A DNA stretch of 64,000 nucleotides, taken from contig JAGYJG010000001.1 in NCBI GenBank assembly GCA_018402155.1, forward strand, positions 44,635 to 108,634. The letters are read 5' to 3'. Both the position numbers and the translations under genes were made by a program. The stretch comes from Bacteroidia bacterium. GTDB lineage: Bacteria; Bacteroidota; Bacteroidia; NS11-12g; UBA9320. This document shows positions 37,202-47,033 of the stretch, one piece after another (the first letter of the stretch is position 1; each line of letters begins with the position of its first letter). Below the pieces are notes generated by a model. It did not search any database. It had not been told where the DNA came from and was given only the letters and a program-made list of their open reading frames with translations.

Positions 37202-39340
37202 TTAGTTATAAAACTTATAGCGCTGGTCTATAACATTCGCTTTTTCGGTAAGTGCATTTCTGATACCCCCAGTTGCATTTTGTTTGCTTTCCATTTGTAT
37301 CTGAGTTTTTAGCGATTTTATGTCTTCCGCTTGGTATTCGTTTGCATTATTTACAAAAACTACTGCTACGCCTGTATTTCCCTCTATCACAGTAGAGTTT
37401 TTACCTACTGCTGTTCCAAGAATGGTTCCTATTATTTTGTAATCTTGACCAACGTATGGAAGGCTCCCAGTATTTATGGATGCTGCGGGTACAGGTGTTA
37501 TCACGGCATTTAGGATTTTACTTAAATCTTCTGCAGTAGTAGCACTAGCTAAAGCATCATTCATTTTTGGTAAAAGTAAGGCGGCTTTTTTCTTATTTTT
37601 CAAGATCAATTCTATTTCGCCTCTCAAATCTTCAGGGTCGGGTAGTCCTTCTTTACGTATTTTAGTTACTTTGGCAACTACATAGCTGCCATCTACATCC
37701 AAAATCGGAGATATACTACCTTCTTTTGTTGTATTTTCAAACAGCCATTTAGCTATTTTATCTGATTGTGAAATGCCTGGAATACTGCGTCTTTCTTCGG
37801 TTATTTTACTTGCTATACGTTTGGTAAGACCCATATTTTCTGCAAGTTCTTCAAAACTTTGACTACCTGAAGCATTGCTTAAAAACTCTCCAGCTTTTTG
37901 GTAGTAAAATCCATCGGTAGCGGTACTAGCAAATATACGTTGATCTACAATCGCCACCTTCACAGTTTTACGGCTTACAGCAGACGTTGCTTTCGCTAGG
38001 TGCACGCCACGTCTACTTCTTACTATCACGTAGTTATTTTCACCCGAGGTCATCAGTCGATTTATCAATTTTGTAGGGTATGCTCCAGATTCTTCTCTTA
38101 TCCAGCCCATGTCACCTCCTGTTGCTCTACTTGCATCAAAATTTCGCGTAGAAGCCTCTGCAGCAAAAGTTGTTGCACCACTTTTTATTTTTGCTAATAC
38201 CTCTCTAGCGTCTGCTTCAGCTTGTGCAGTATCTGTTCCTGCTACGTTAAATAAAATATGGCTACCTTGTACAGAGCGCAAAGAATCTGTGCCAAAGTCT
38301 AATACTTTAAAAACACTGTACACACCATCTTGTTGGAAAGGGCCAATAACTTTTCCTTTTTCATTGTCAAAAATTCTGTTTTCTATTTGAGGTGAAAAAG
38401 AGCCTCTAGATTTATAACGTGGGTCAAACATGGTCTCACTTCCCATACTACTCACAAATAACGAGTCGTTGTTTGTTGTTTCGAATTTTTCTGCTATTTC
38501 AGCTGCCCATTCTAGCATTCTAGTCGAGTCTTCAACCGAAGGACTTACCTCTAATTTTATGTATTCTATATCTCTACTAGCATCTTGTTTGTACTTGTTA
38601 CTGTACTGCTTTGCATACTTCAAAATTTCTGAATTTGATACAATAATACCTGAATCTGCTATGTTTGAGTACGGCAGACTAACCACCGAAGCATTTACTG
38701 TTTGGTTATTATCGCGACCTTTCACGCGCGCTTCTAAATCCGTGGCATAATAGGAACTTGCCACCAACTCTTGATATTTTTGAGCTACCAAGCCAGCAGT
38801 AAATTGCTCTTGAAACGAATTCCAACTTTGTTTAGCCTCGGGGTTTTCGTTTATGTCCTGTTTCAAAAACTGGATCAGTCTAGGTTGATCAAACTGATTA
38901 GTTTGCGGGTCGCGAAAAGATTGCTGTATCTGAGGGTGTGGGTTGGCTCCAACTGTTAGGTCTTCCAGCTCGGCTGCACTCACTACAAGACCAAGCTTAG
39001 CGTACTGAGGTTCTATGGCTTTTGATTCTATCAAAGAGTTCCATGCTTCGGCTCTGTACTGCTGGGCTACAGATTCATCTATAGTCATTCCCGGGTTGTT
39101 TTGGCGCAGTTGCTCTTTCATTTCTTCAAAGGTTCTGTTAAATTCCTCGTATGAAACAGGAGCACCATTGATGCTGCCCACGTTGTTTTGATTAGAGCTA
39201 AACAAACTTGTTCCACTACTAAATAAATCAGTGAGCACAAAAGCAAGCATAGCTATACCAATGATTAAAAAAAGACAACCGGTTTGGTTTTGGATTTTTT
39301 GTAAGAGACTAGGTTCTTCTTTGTTGTATTTATCTGACAT
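37202..39340 (-). CDS. PpiD/SurA-like peptidyl-prolyl isomerase (periplasmic chaperone)
   Basis: The 712-residue protein has a single N-terminal membrane segment (CLFLIIGIAMLAFVLTDLF, about 22-40) and then a large periplasmic part. A SurA_N-like region follows (VSYEEFNRTFEEMKEQLRQ). The parvulin rotamase domain lies around 352-455 with QGSHILFNV, FAAEASTRNFDASRATGGDMGWI and GVHLAKATSAV. The tail (about 500-700) looks like a second, degenerate rotamase. This matches PpiD-type chaperones, which help newly exported outer-membrane proteins fold. A TTAATTTG box (one mismatch to the -7 consensus) lies about 30 bp upstream. Confidence 0.93.
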   Translation of the reverse strand: MSDKYNKEEPSLLQKIQNQTGCLFLIIGIAMLAFVLTDLFSSGTSLFSSNQNNVGSINGAPVSYEEFNRTFEEMKEQLRQNNPGMTIDESVAQQYRAEAWNSLIESKAIEPQYAKLGLVVSAAELEDLTVGANPHPQIQQSFRDPQTNQFDQPRLIQFLKQDINENPEAKQSWNSFQEQFTAGLVAQKYQELVASSYYATDLEARVKGRDNNQTVNASVVSLPYSNIADSGIIVSNSEILKYAKQYSNKYKQDASRDIEYIKLEVSPSVEDSTRMLEWAAEIAEKFETTNNDSLFVSSMGSETMFDPRYKSRGSFSPQIENRIFDNEKGKVIGPFQQDGVYSVFKVLDFGTDSLRSVQGSHILFNVAGTDTAQAEADAREVLAKIKSGATTFAAEASTRNFDASRATGGDMGWIREESGAYPTKLINRLMTSGENNYVIVRSRRGVHLAKATSAVSRKTVKVAIVDQRIFASTATDGFYYQKAGEFLSNASGSQSFEELAENMGLTKRIASKITEERRSIPGISQSDKIAKWLFENTTKEGSISPILDVDGSYVVAKVTKIRKEGLPDPEDLRGEIELILKNKKKAALLLPKMNDALASATTAEDLSKILNAVITPVPAASINTGSLPYVGQDYKIIGTILGTAVGKNSTVIEGNTGVAVVFVNNANEYQAEDIKSLKTQIQMESKQNATGGIRNALTEKANVIDQRYKFYN

Positions 39341-39442
39341 TCTTTTCGTCGTTAAAAAATAGTTTGCAAATTAAGTCGTTTTGACCTGAAAAGTCAAAGT
39401 AAATATCTGTGGTAAAAAATCTCTTGGGAATACATATTTTTT

Positions 39443-41017
39443 TTAAGGTTGTTTTAAGTTTATTGTGCGCTTGTAGACGTGGCGCACATCGCGGTCTCTT
39501 ATTTTGTATTTTAGTGTTTTGAGTATAGTTTGGTCGTCCAACAGAAACGTACCTAGTACATCGTCCCAGCTGGTCTGTTTGCCCGAATAGCTAGCCACAA
39601 AACGGTAACGATTTTTCTTTCCGTTTTTCGTGGTTTTTATCTTTATAATGGTTTTATGAGGATGCTCCACATTTAGCAATACCAAGGCTGTATCTCCATT
39701 TTTCACTACAGCAGGTGTATTGTTGATACCAATTTTACTAAAAATACCATCAGACAAACTTCCTTCTCTGATCAGTTTTATACTAGTTTTACCACTTAGA
39801 TCATAGGCTGTGTAAGCTACTGCTAGCTGGTTATTGTATATATCAATGTCTAAATAATCTCCGTAAAATATTTTTTTACCCGGTAGTGCGGTCACATAAG
39901 GTGTGAGTTGAGTATTCGACACTCTACCAGAAGTGTCATATTGCGCCAAGCTGATAGAGTAAAAAGTATTGCTCGGGCTGGTTTTAAAATCATAATATGC
40001 CACATACACAGAACCTGTGGCTGGGTCTATTGCTATGTTGGGAAAATATTGGTGGGTGTTAGTCTTATCTAGATTTAGTAAGATCGGCTCGCTCCAAGAT
40101 AGACTATTATTTGTACTTTTGGTGAGCCATATATCGGCATGCCCGTTTCGCTCATCGGCCCAACAAATATAAAGCGTATTACGCTGCTTATCTGCTACTA
40201 TAAATGGCATTCCGTTGGCTCGCATTATATTTGGCATGTCCATATTCCAGCCTTTTACTTGTGTTTGTATTATCTGGTCTTTGTGCCACGTGGTGCCGCC
40301 ATCGGTGCTATAGTCTAAATACAGATTGTTATGACCAGCCCATACAGCGTATATAGTTCCCACAGAATCCACGCACGTGTTTGCTCCCTCCAGCGTATTA
40401 TCACCATCAAGGCAATCGCCCGTAGTATCTGATATTGTAATGGCATTGCTAAATGTAGAGTCGTTTGGCTGCAATACTGAGAAACGAATACGTGATTTAT
40501 CTGAAGGATTAGCACTACCATAGGTGTCAAATTCGGTCCAGGTGACATATACATTACCTGCATGAATGCCTGACGTATTATCAGAGTATAACCATGGTTT
40601 ATCTTGCATTTTGTAGCCATTATAACCTACACTATACGAGTGTTCTACCCATGGATGTGTACTTTCTATGCGCTGCACTACTATTCTGTCAAACCATTTG
40701 CCGTAGTCCTTTCCTTCAGTTTTAGATAGATGTGCAAAATATAATTGATGGTCTGCATAATGCACCACGGGATCACCATAGACTCCTAGTTTTGAGGTAG
40801 CTTTTTGCCTTAACACTGTTTCGTTTTTGTGGTTGATGGTATAAAAATTTCTAATATTGGCTGCAGCGTACAAAAGACTGTCATTGGTTTGCGAAAAACA
40901 TACACTAGGTTCGTTAGGATTGCTTACGTTGTCTACAACTATTTCTGTCAATTGTCCGCTGACACGAGTAACAGAACCTACCAAGATAAGAAAAAAAACA
41001 ATATTTTTAAGATGCAT
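39443..41017 (-). CDS. Secreted sialidase-fold (BNR/Asp-box) protein
   Basis: The 524-residue protein starts with a signal peptide (MHLKNIVFFLILVGSVTRVSGQ). It has Asp-box-like turns STDGGTTW and STNNSLSW and strand repeats such as VYVTWTEFD, IYAVWAGHN, LYICWADERNG and VYVAYYDFK, giving a six-bladed propeller. No obvious arginine triad is recognised, so sialidase activity is not established. It lacks a recognisable type IX CTD at its C-terminus. Probably a periplasmic or surface carbohydrate-binding protein; the ligand is unknown. Confidence 0.8.
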   Translation of the reverse strand: MHLKNIVFFLILVGSVTRVSGQLTEIVVDNVSNPNEPSVCFSQTNDSLLYAAANIRNFYTINHKNETVLRQKATSKLGVYGDPVVHYADHQLYFAHLSKTEGKDYGKWFDRIVVQRIESTHPWVEHSYSVGYNGYKMQDKPWLYSDNTSGIHAGNVYVTWTEFDTYGSANPSDKSRIRFSVLQPNDSTFSNAITISDTTGDCLDGDNTLEGANTCVDSVGTIYAVWAGHNNLYLDYSTDGGTTWHKDQIIQTQVKGWNMDMPNIMRANGMPFIVADKQRNTLYICWADERNGHADIWLTKSTNNSLSWSEPILLNLDKTNTHQYFPNIAIDPATGSVYVAYYDFKTSPSNTFYSISLAQYDTSGRVSNTQLTPYVTALPGKKIFYGDYLDIDIYNNQLAVAYTAYDLSGKTSIKLIREGSLSDGIFSKIGINNTPAVVKNGDTALVLLNVEHPHKTIIKIKTTKNGKKNRYRFVASYSGKQTSWDDVLGTFLLDDQTILKTLKYKIRDRDVRHVYKRTINLKQP

Positions 41018-41341
41018 ATTAGCTGGCGAAGTTCTGCTTTTTTTTGAGCAAAGCAGTTAATTTTCGAGTGAAATAATTGCACTGTCAAAAATGTCTTATG
41101 TGGGTTTTTGCTGAGTGATGAACTGCAAAAAGTGTAGGATTATTTTAAAACTAAAGCAAATAGTAAAATAGTTATCTGTTTTAAATCGCTGATTTGTAGC
41201 GGCATAAAAAATAAGTTGGCGTTAAAAAAGGAAAATGGGGGTGAATTTTTATTGCAAATTATCGTCTGTATTTACTCTAGCTTTCATACACTATAAACTA
41301 CTTGGTAAAGAAAGAAAAAACTGTAGTACGTGAAGTCTTTG
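41018..41341. other. Spacer between sialidase-fold gene and hflX
   Basis: About 0.3 kb upstream of the sialidase-fold gene. I see AT-rich sequence and no gene. A CAAAAATG string near 41078 resembles a minus-strand -7 box with one mismatch. Confidence 0.45.
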
Positions 41342-42514
41342 CTACACAAGTGCTACATTCTTTCGTATTAGTTCTTTTAGTTCCTCAATGTTTTGTCCAT
41401 TAGTGGCAGAAACAAAAACTATATTCTCATTGAGTTTGGCCATCCATGTCTTTTTGAGCGTAGGCAGGTCATAAATTGCCTCATCTTCAAAAATATCATC
41501 GCTAGTAGCCTCTGGGTAGTATTGGTCTATTTTATTAAATATAGTAATCATTGGCGTATTGCCTGCGCCTATTTCTGCCAATGTTTCCTGCACGGTATTC
41601 ATTTGGTCTTCAAACTGAGGGTGGCTCACATCTACCACGTGCAGCAGCAAATCCGCTTCTAGCACCTCGTCTAGTGTGCTCTTAAAACTTTCTATAAGCT
41701 GGTGCGGTAGTTTGCGTATAAACCCGACTGTATCTGATAGTAAAAATATACATGGGGCATAGGTTATTTCGTCGGGTGGGAAAACGACCTTTCGGACAGT
41801 ACTATCTAGGGTAGCAAACAGCTTATCTTGCGCTAAAACATCAGCTTTGGCCAGCAAGTTTATCAAGGTAGACTTACCTACGTTAGTATACCCGACTAAG
41901 GCAACTCGTTTTTGACTTTCGCGATTTTTTCGGCGGGTCACAGCTTGTTTATCTATATCTCTTAGGTCTTCCTTAAGTTTAGCTATTTTATCCCGTATTA
42001 CTCGTCTATCAGTCTCTATTTCTTTTTCTCCCGGACCTTTCATTCCTATGCCTCCTTTTTGTTTTTGAAGGTGGGTCCACATTCCAGTTAAACGAGGAAG
42101 TAAGTATTCACTTTGAGCGAGTTCCACTTGGGTTCGAGCTTGAGCGGTTTGTGCATTTTTAGCAAATATATCGAGTATCAAGCTACTTCGATCGACTATT
42201 TTACATTGTATATGTTCTTCTAAATTGCGTATTTGAGATGGACTGAGTTCGTCATCAAATATAGCAAGGTCTATGCTGTGTAGTTTTACGTAAGCGCTTA
42301 TCTCTTCTATTTTACCCTTACCTATATAGGTTTTTGGGTTTGGGTGTTCTAGCCGTTGAGTGAATCTTCTGATGGTTTCAGCTCCTGCCGTATAAGCCAA
42401 AAATTCTAGCTCGTCTAAATAAATACTCGTGCTGCTCAGAGGTGTATTTTTGGGTTCTACACCTACAAGAATCGCCTTTTCTGCCTCTTGTTCATTATTT
42501 ACTTTGTAGCTCAA
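41342..42514 (-). CDS. hflX: GTPase HflX
   Basis: HflX is a ribosome-associated GTPase that splits stalled 70S ribosomes. The glycine-rich/N-terminal region begins EKAILVGVEPKN and includes TYIGKGKIEEI and IFDDELSPSQIRNLEE. The G domain contains VALVGYTNVGKSTLINLL (G1), LLSDTVGFIRKLP (G3) and FNKIDQY (G4). The longest frame begins at 42577, but a TATCTTTG -7 box lies at 42574-42567, inside its first codons. I prefer the TTG at 42514 (MSYKVNNEQEAEKAILVG, 390 residues), which fits the usual length before the EKA-VG motif. Either start leaves the GTPase complete. Confidence 0.93.
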   Translation of the reverse strand: MSYKVNNEQEAEKAILVGVEPKNTPLSSTSIYLDELEFLAYTAGAETIRRFTQRLEHPNPKTYIGKGKIEEISAYVKLHSIDLAIFDDELSPSQIRNLEEHIQCKIVDRSSLILDIFAKNAQTAQARTQVELAQSEYLLPRLTGMWTHLQKQKGGIGMKGPGEKEIETDRRVIRDKIAKLKEDLRDIDKQAVTRRKNRESQKRVALVGYTNVGKSTLINLLAKADVLAQDKLFATLDSTVRKVVFPPDEITYAPCIFLLSDTVGFIRKLPHQLIESFKSTLDEVLEADLLLHVVDVSHPQFEDQMNTVQETLAEIGAGNTPMITIFNKIDQYYPEATSDDIFEDEAIYDLPTLKKTWMAKLNENIVFVSATNGQNIEELKELIRKNVALV

Positions 42515-42563
42515 TGGTGTTTTGTGTTTTAATTTTCGTTCTTTGTGTGCTTCTTTTGGTCTG

Positions 42564-44024
42564 ATGCAAAGATACACTCAAAACACTTGCTTAGTTATGC
42601 TCTTTGTCATAGCAAATAGTTTTTTTGCTTCGGGGCAGGTATTGCAATGGAGTAATGCCACCAAGCTAAAGGGAGGTGCTGTATTTGCCAAAGTGATAGG
42701 GGAAAACGAAAAAGGAGTATATTTACTTCGTTATCGCAATAGGTTTTATAACAAAAATATTGTAATAGATAGGTATAATCGTCAGTTGGTATTGCAGAAA
42801 AGTATTAATATAGAGCTGCGCAAAGCCAGACTCACAAAACTTTACCTCACACCCAAAGGAATATTAGTAATAAGAACAAAGTACGTAAGACAGAAACAAG
42901 AAAACAGAGCCATCGCACAGTGGTACGATTTTGATTTTAATGAAATAGGAGATTCAAAAGTCTTGGCAACTTTAGCGGTAAAAAAGTTTGGAGATAGAGG
43001 AGATTTTAACATTCGGATAAGTGACGATTTACGGCATTTTGTGGTGATGCATAGCCAACCTGACGCTAAAAATAAAACAGCGATTTTTTATACGTTATTT
43101 TCAGACTCACTTCTTCAAGTAGCTCAACACAATTTTTTGACGCCTTATCCTTTTGCTAATTTTATGCTACACGATGCAGTTTTGACAAATTCACAAGAAA
43201 TTAGTATTTTGGCGAATGTATCTTCACGGTTTAATAAAAACGGACAACAAACCGATTTTCACTTTTTTACTATCTCCGATACATCTTTTTTTGATGCGTG
43301 CATAACTGATAGCATGAGTCTGAAATCCCCTAAATTGGTATATCACAGAAATAAAGATAAATCCTCAGTAATTAGTTTCTATGGTGAGCATGGGCAACCA
43401 GGTATTTTGGGCACCCTTTTTTTTGCTCCAGATTTTTGTTCCGATACAGGTAGGCTAGTGTGGAGCAAGTTTGATGACAGTTTGGTGAAATCAATTTCTG
43501 CAAATAATCGTAATGAGAAAGGTATTTCTGAAGGGTTTAATATACTGCAAGCAACTCCTCGGTCAGATGGGGGCATATTACTTATTGCCGAGCACACAAA
43601 TATAGCCACTGAAGATGATATTGTTTTGGTAAATGGATTGCCGCAAAGTACAAGCAGAAATGTCTATAGCTTTGACGATATAATCCTGCTAAACTATGAT
43701 GATAGTTCTTTTCTAGATTGGTATAAAGTGATTAAAAAAAGCCAAACTACGGTAAATGACGGGGGATATTTTAGCTCTGTGGTCATCTATACTGCTCCTA
43801 GATATGTGCAACTACTTTATAATGATCAGATGCGTAGCTCAGGAGAGGTGATACAGCACACAATATATAATAACGGATCAGAAAAAAGTAAGAAACTTTT
43901 GAAAACTGAGATAGACTATGTAGCTATAGTTCCCTCAGAAGCTAAACAAGTTTCGACCAACAAAATAATAATTCCTACGTCAAAAAACAGGAGATTTGCA
44001 CTGCTAAAATTGGTTTATAAGTGA
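42564..44024 (+). CDS. Hypothetical secreted protein
   Basis: The 486-residue product (from the ATG at 42564) begins MQRYTQNTCLVMLFVIANSFFASGQ, a signal peptide, and then LQWSNATKLKGGAVFAKVIG. The rest looks beta-rich with repeats of strand-loop-strand and no enzymatic motif that I can name. Its TGA overlaps the GTG start of the next gene (GTGA), so the two are translationally coupled. Its 5' end overlaps the longest hflX frame on the other strand. Confidence 0.72.
   Translation: MQRYTQNTCLVMLFVIANSFFASGQVLQWSNATKLKGGAVFAKVIGENEKGVYLLRYRNRFYNKNIVIDRYNRQLVLQKSINIELRKARLTKLYLTPKGILVIRTKYVRQKQENRAIAQWYDFDFNEIGDSKVLATLAVKKFGDRGDFNIRISDDLRHFVVMHSQPDAKNKTAIFYTLFSDSLLQVAQHNFLTPYPFANFMLHDAVLTNSQEISILANVSSRFNKNGQQTDFHFFTISDTSFFDACITDSMSLKSPKLVYHRNKDKSSVISFYGEHGQPGILGTLFFAPDFCSDTGRLVWSKFDDSLVKSISANNRNEKGISEGFNILQATPRSDGGILLIAEHTNIATEDDIVLVNGLPQSTSRNVYSFDDIILLNYDDSSFLDWYKVIKKSQTTVNDGGYFSSVVIYTAPRYVQLLYNDQMRSSGEVIQHTIYNNGSEKSKKLLKTEIDYVAIVPSEAKQVSTNKIIIPTSKNRRFALLKLVYK
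42567..42574 (-). promoter_or_regulatory. Putative -7 box for hflX
   Basis: The minus strand reads TATCTTTG (perfect TAnnTTTG). It predicts transcription from about 42560 and thereby favours a start codon downstream of the longest frame. Confidence 0.4.
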
Positions 44025-44929
44025 TAAAGCTACTGACAGAAAAAAAAAGTTCGGCCCTACTTGTAGCGGCAGTTATATTGACCTACTATGGCTTTGTAGT
44101 TGGAGATAATAGTATGGGCACTATTTCTAAACTAATTCTGCTATTAGTAGAAGGTTTGTTGCTCAACTACCTATGTTTCCGGTTTGGCATCTTGGGTATG
44201 AGAACCAACTTGCCTTTGGTGATTTTTTGCACACTAGGGGTCTTGGTAGTTCCGCAGATTTCACTAGGAGACCTTATTTACGGAGCTGTGTTTCTTGGGG
44301 CATTTTTCTTAGCATTTGAAAGCAGTGAACATCAAGAGCTTTCGGGTGCTTATATGATTTATTTCGGTGTTCTGCTTGGTGTTGCACAAAGCGTAAACGC
44401 CATTAGTATTTTACTTATGCCACCAGTTTTTGTTCTCTTTATGCAGGCCGGAAGGCGAAGACCGCGTCACTTTATATTAAGTGTTATTTATTTTTTGATG
44501 GTGTCAGCAGCATACGCAGGTTTACTTTTTGTTATGGAGTTGGAGCACAAAATTGTACAACTTATACCGGTACTTACCTTCGATTATTCAGTGTTTAATA
44601 GTATACTTTTTAAATTGACCGTTCCATTTATTGTGGGTAGCCTCATTGTCCACTTTTTGTCACTCGGCAGATACTCATTTCGCTACCCGAATAAGTCGAA
44701 AATAGTGAACTACACAATGCTTTTTCAGCTCATTCTATCAGTATTTTTGGTCCTACTCACAGCTGAATTGGATATACTGGTTTATACCATTATGGCAGCA
44801 AGTGTTTTACTTTCTTTTGCATTTGGATATAAGCAGCAAAATTTCTTTGTCAACGCTTCTTTTGTTGCCATTATCTGTATTTGCTTGGTGTCTCTCTATT
44901 TTTTTGAAATATTAATTTTGTCACACTAG
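44021..44929 (+). CDS. Polytopic membrane protein, DUF6427-like
   Basis: The 302-residue protein has about eight to nine membrane segments (SALLVAAVILTYYGFVVG, LLLLVEGLLLNYLCFRFG, IYGAVFLGAFFLAF, YMIYFGVLLGVAQSVNAISIL and others) and few charges outside the first loops. The layout recalls the DUF6427 family of Bacteroidota, whose function is unknown; this is a pattern match, not proven. Coupled to the secreted protein upstream by a GTGA overlap, it probably forms a unit with it. frr follows after 46 bp. Confidence 0.7.
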   Translation: MIKLLTEKKSSALLVAAVILTYYGFVVGDNSMGTISKLILLLVEGLLLNYLCFRFGILGMRTNLPLVIFCTLGVLVVPQISLGDLIYGAVFLGAFFLAFESSEHQELSGAYMIYFGVLLGVAQSVNAISILLMPPVFVLFMQAGRRRPRHFILSVIYFLMVSAAYAGLLFVMELEHKIVQLIPVLTFDYSVFNSILFKLTVPFIVGSLIVHFLSLGRYSFRYPNKSKIVNYTMLFQLILSVFLVLLTAELDILVYTIMAASVLLSFAFGYKQQNFFVNASFVAIICICLVSLYFFEILILSH

Positions 44930-44975
44930 GTTTATTTATTTTTCTTTGCCATTCAATAAAATAAAAATTGAGCAT

Positions 44976-45539
44976 ATGAATGAGGATATAAAAATAGTGC
45001 TGAGTGAATTAAAGAGGTCAAGCGAAAAAGCTTTAGAACACGTAGCTGCTGAAGTTGGTAAACTCAGAGCTGGTAAAGCTACTCCTAGTATGCTGGATAG
45101 TGTGATGGTAGAGTACTACGGTAGTAAAGTGCCCTTGAGCCAAGTAGCTAACGTAAATACACCAGACCCCAAAACAATTATTGTGAAGCCTTGGGAAAAG
45201 GGAATGTTAGACGAAATAAGCAAGGGTGTTATGTATGCCAACTTAGGTTTAAATCCACAAAATGATGGAGAGCAAGTGATCATAAACGTGCCCCCTCTTA
45301 CTGAAGAACGAAGACTACAGCTGGTAAAACAGGCCAAAGGAGAAAGCGAAAATGGGAAAATAGGTTTGCGTAGCGCACGAAAAGACGCCATCGATACCAT
45401 AAAAATGCTAGAAAAAGAGGGACTAAGTGAGGACATGGCTAAAGACGCTGAAGCAGAAGTACAAAAGCTAATAGAAGTCTACACCAAACGTATTGAAGAC
45501 ACCATAGCTCTCAAAGAAAAAGAAATAATGACCATATAA
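44976..45539 (+). CDS. frr: Ribosome recycling factor
   Basis: RRF, with EF-G, splits post-termination ribosomes. Starting at MNEDIKIVLSEL gives 187 residues, the usual length (185-187); the upstream TTG/ATG frame would add an unlikely MPFNKIKIEH tail. Signatures are LRAGKATPSMLDSVMVEYYGS (about 32-52), PWEKGMLDEISKG, and PPLTEERRLQLVKQAKGESENGKIGLRSARKDA. In most genomes frr follows pyrH, but here they are separated by about 40 kb. Confidence 0.97.
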   Translation: MNEDIKIVLSELKRSSEKALEHVAAEVGKLRAGKATPSMLDSVMVEYYGSKVPLSQVANVNTPDPKTIIVKPWEKGMLDEISKGVMYANLGLNPQNDGEQVIINVPPLTEERRLQLVKQAKGESENGKIGLRSARKDAIDTIKMLEKEGLSEDMAKDAEAEVQKLIEVYTKRIEDTIALKEKEIMTI

Positions 45540-45571
45540 TTTAGAGTTTTTGCTCTTCCTTTTGCATCATA

Positions 45572-46906
45572 ATGAACAATCCTGCTTATGGAATGAAGCT
45601 AAACGACTATCTTTTTAGACCAGTAGATAACACTCCACTAGTGCTTTGGCGCATCGTTTTTGGTCTTGTCATGTTTTTCGAGTCCTGGGGTGCTATAGCT
45701 GTAGGTTGGGTAAAACAAGTTTACATTGAACCGCCCATTTTTACGTTCAATTTTATTGGTTTCGAGTTTTTGCAGCCGCTTCCAGGTTATGGTATGTACA
45801 TTTGGTTTGGCCTTTTGGGTATTTTTTCGCTAGGAGTTGTGCTCGGTTACCGCTATCGGCTCAGCATTGCCCTGCTCACTATCGGTTGGCTCGGTGTGTA
45901 CCTAATGCACAAAACATCGTACAACAATCACCATTATCTTATGACACTACTTTGTCTTGTAATGTGTGTGCAGCCAGCGCACAAAGCACTGAGCCTTGAT
46001 GCCAAAAGTGGAAGAACAACACCCTTGTCTGTATGTTATAATATTTATTTGCAGCTATTTGTAGGGCTTTTTCTTATAGTTTTTACCTACGCAGCTGTTG
46101 CCAAAATATATCCAGATTGGTTGAAAGGAATTCCGCTAACTCAGTGGCTAATTACAAAAAGAGAGTCAAGTATTGGATTTTTGTATCATTCTGATCTTCA
46201 AGCATTAATTATGTCTTGGGGCGGTATTCTCTTCGATTTGCTTGTGATACCTGCTTTACTGTGGAAACCTACTCGAAACTCCGCCTTTTGGATTAGTGTA
46301 TACTTTCATTTGATGAACAGTATCACTTTTCAAATAGGGACTTTTCCTTATATGATGATTGGTGCATGTGTGTTGTTTTATCCTGCAAATAAGCTACGTA
46401 AATGGTTCAAAATAAAAAATCATCATAGTGTCTATTTACCTCTTCCTAGCCAACGATACGCAAGTGTGCTAAAATATTCTGTTATCCTTTTTTTTGTAGT
46501 GCAGATTCTTTTGCCACTTCGCCATTATGCTTTACCGGGAAATGTATTCTGGACAGAAGAAGGACACAGACTCAGCTGGCGGATGATGCTGCGTAGCAAA
46601 GGGGGAAGTGCTACATTTTTAATTATTAAACCAGACGGAATACGCATTAAAAGAGACGCACATCGTGATATGACTAGTAAGCAGTATCGTACAATGTCTA
46701 CTCATCCGGATATGGTATGGCAATATGTGCAGTTTCTCAAAAAACAGTATCCTGAAAGTGAGATATATGCGTCTGTTCTAGTGAGTTTAAATTTCAGAAA
46801 AAGTCGTCCGCTCATAGTACCTAATTACAATATGGCAAAAGCTGAATGGCACATGTTTCAGCGCGAGGAGTGGATTACTGATGGACCATCTTGGGATGAT
46901 GAGTAA
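45572..46906 (+). CDS. HTTM-domain (vitamin K-dependent gamma-carboxylase-like) membrane protein
   Basis: This 444-residue protein has the N-terminal HTTM domain (LFRPVDNTPLVLWRIVFGLVM; further helices to about 345) and a C-terminal soluble part with FWTEEGHRLSWRMMLRSKG (about 330-350). The YNNHHYLMTLLCL segment (His120/121) and TYAAVAKIYPDWLKGIPLTQ (Lys178) align by eye with the human gamma-carboxylase stretches NNHSYL (His160) and AGVKKLDADWVEG (Lys218, the catalytic base). The bacterial function is unproven. It starts 32 bp after frr. Confidence 0.88.
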   Translation: MNNPAYGMKLNDYLFRPVDNTPLVLWRIVFGLVMFFESWGAIAVGWVKQVYIEPPIFTFNFIGFEFLQPLPGYGMYIWFGLLGIFSLGVVLGYRYRLSIALLTIGWLGVYLMHKTSYNNHHYLMTLLCLVMCVQPAHKALSLDAKSGRTTPLSVCYNIYLQLFVGLFLIVFTYAAVAKIYPDWLKGIPLTQWLITKRESSIGFLYHSDLQALIMSWGGILFDLLVIPALLWKPTRNSAFWISVYFHLMNSITFQIGTFPYMMIGACVLFYPANKLRKWFKIKNHHSVYLPLPSQRYASVLKYSVILFFVVQILLPLRHYALPGNVFWTEEGHRLSWRMMLRSKGGSATFLIIKPDGIRIKRDAHRDMTSKQYRTMSTHPDMVWQYVQFLKKQYPESEIYASVLVSLNFRKSRPLIVPNYNMAKAEWHMFQREEWITDGPSWDDE

Positions 46907-47033
46907 GGTATTAAAAAAAAAGTCCTGGCCTCAATAAGTAGTTTTTAGCAGTTTCTTAAACTTGCCTTATACTTGACTAAGCTTATACGTGTAGCAGTTT
47001 ACATAAAGGAGTATATGTTTTAGTAAACTTCCT

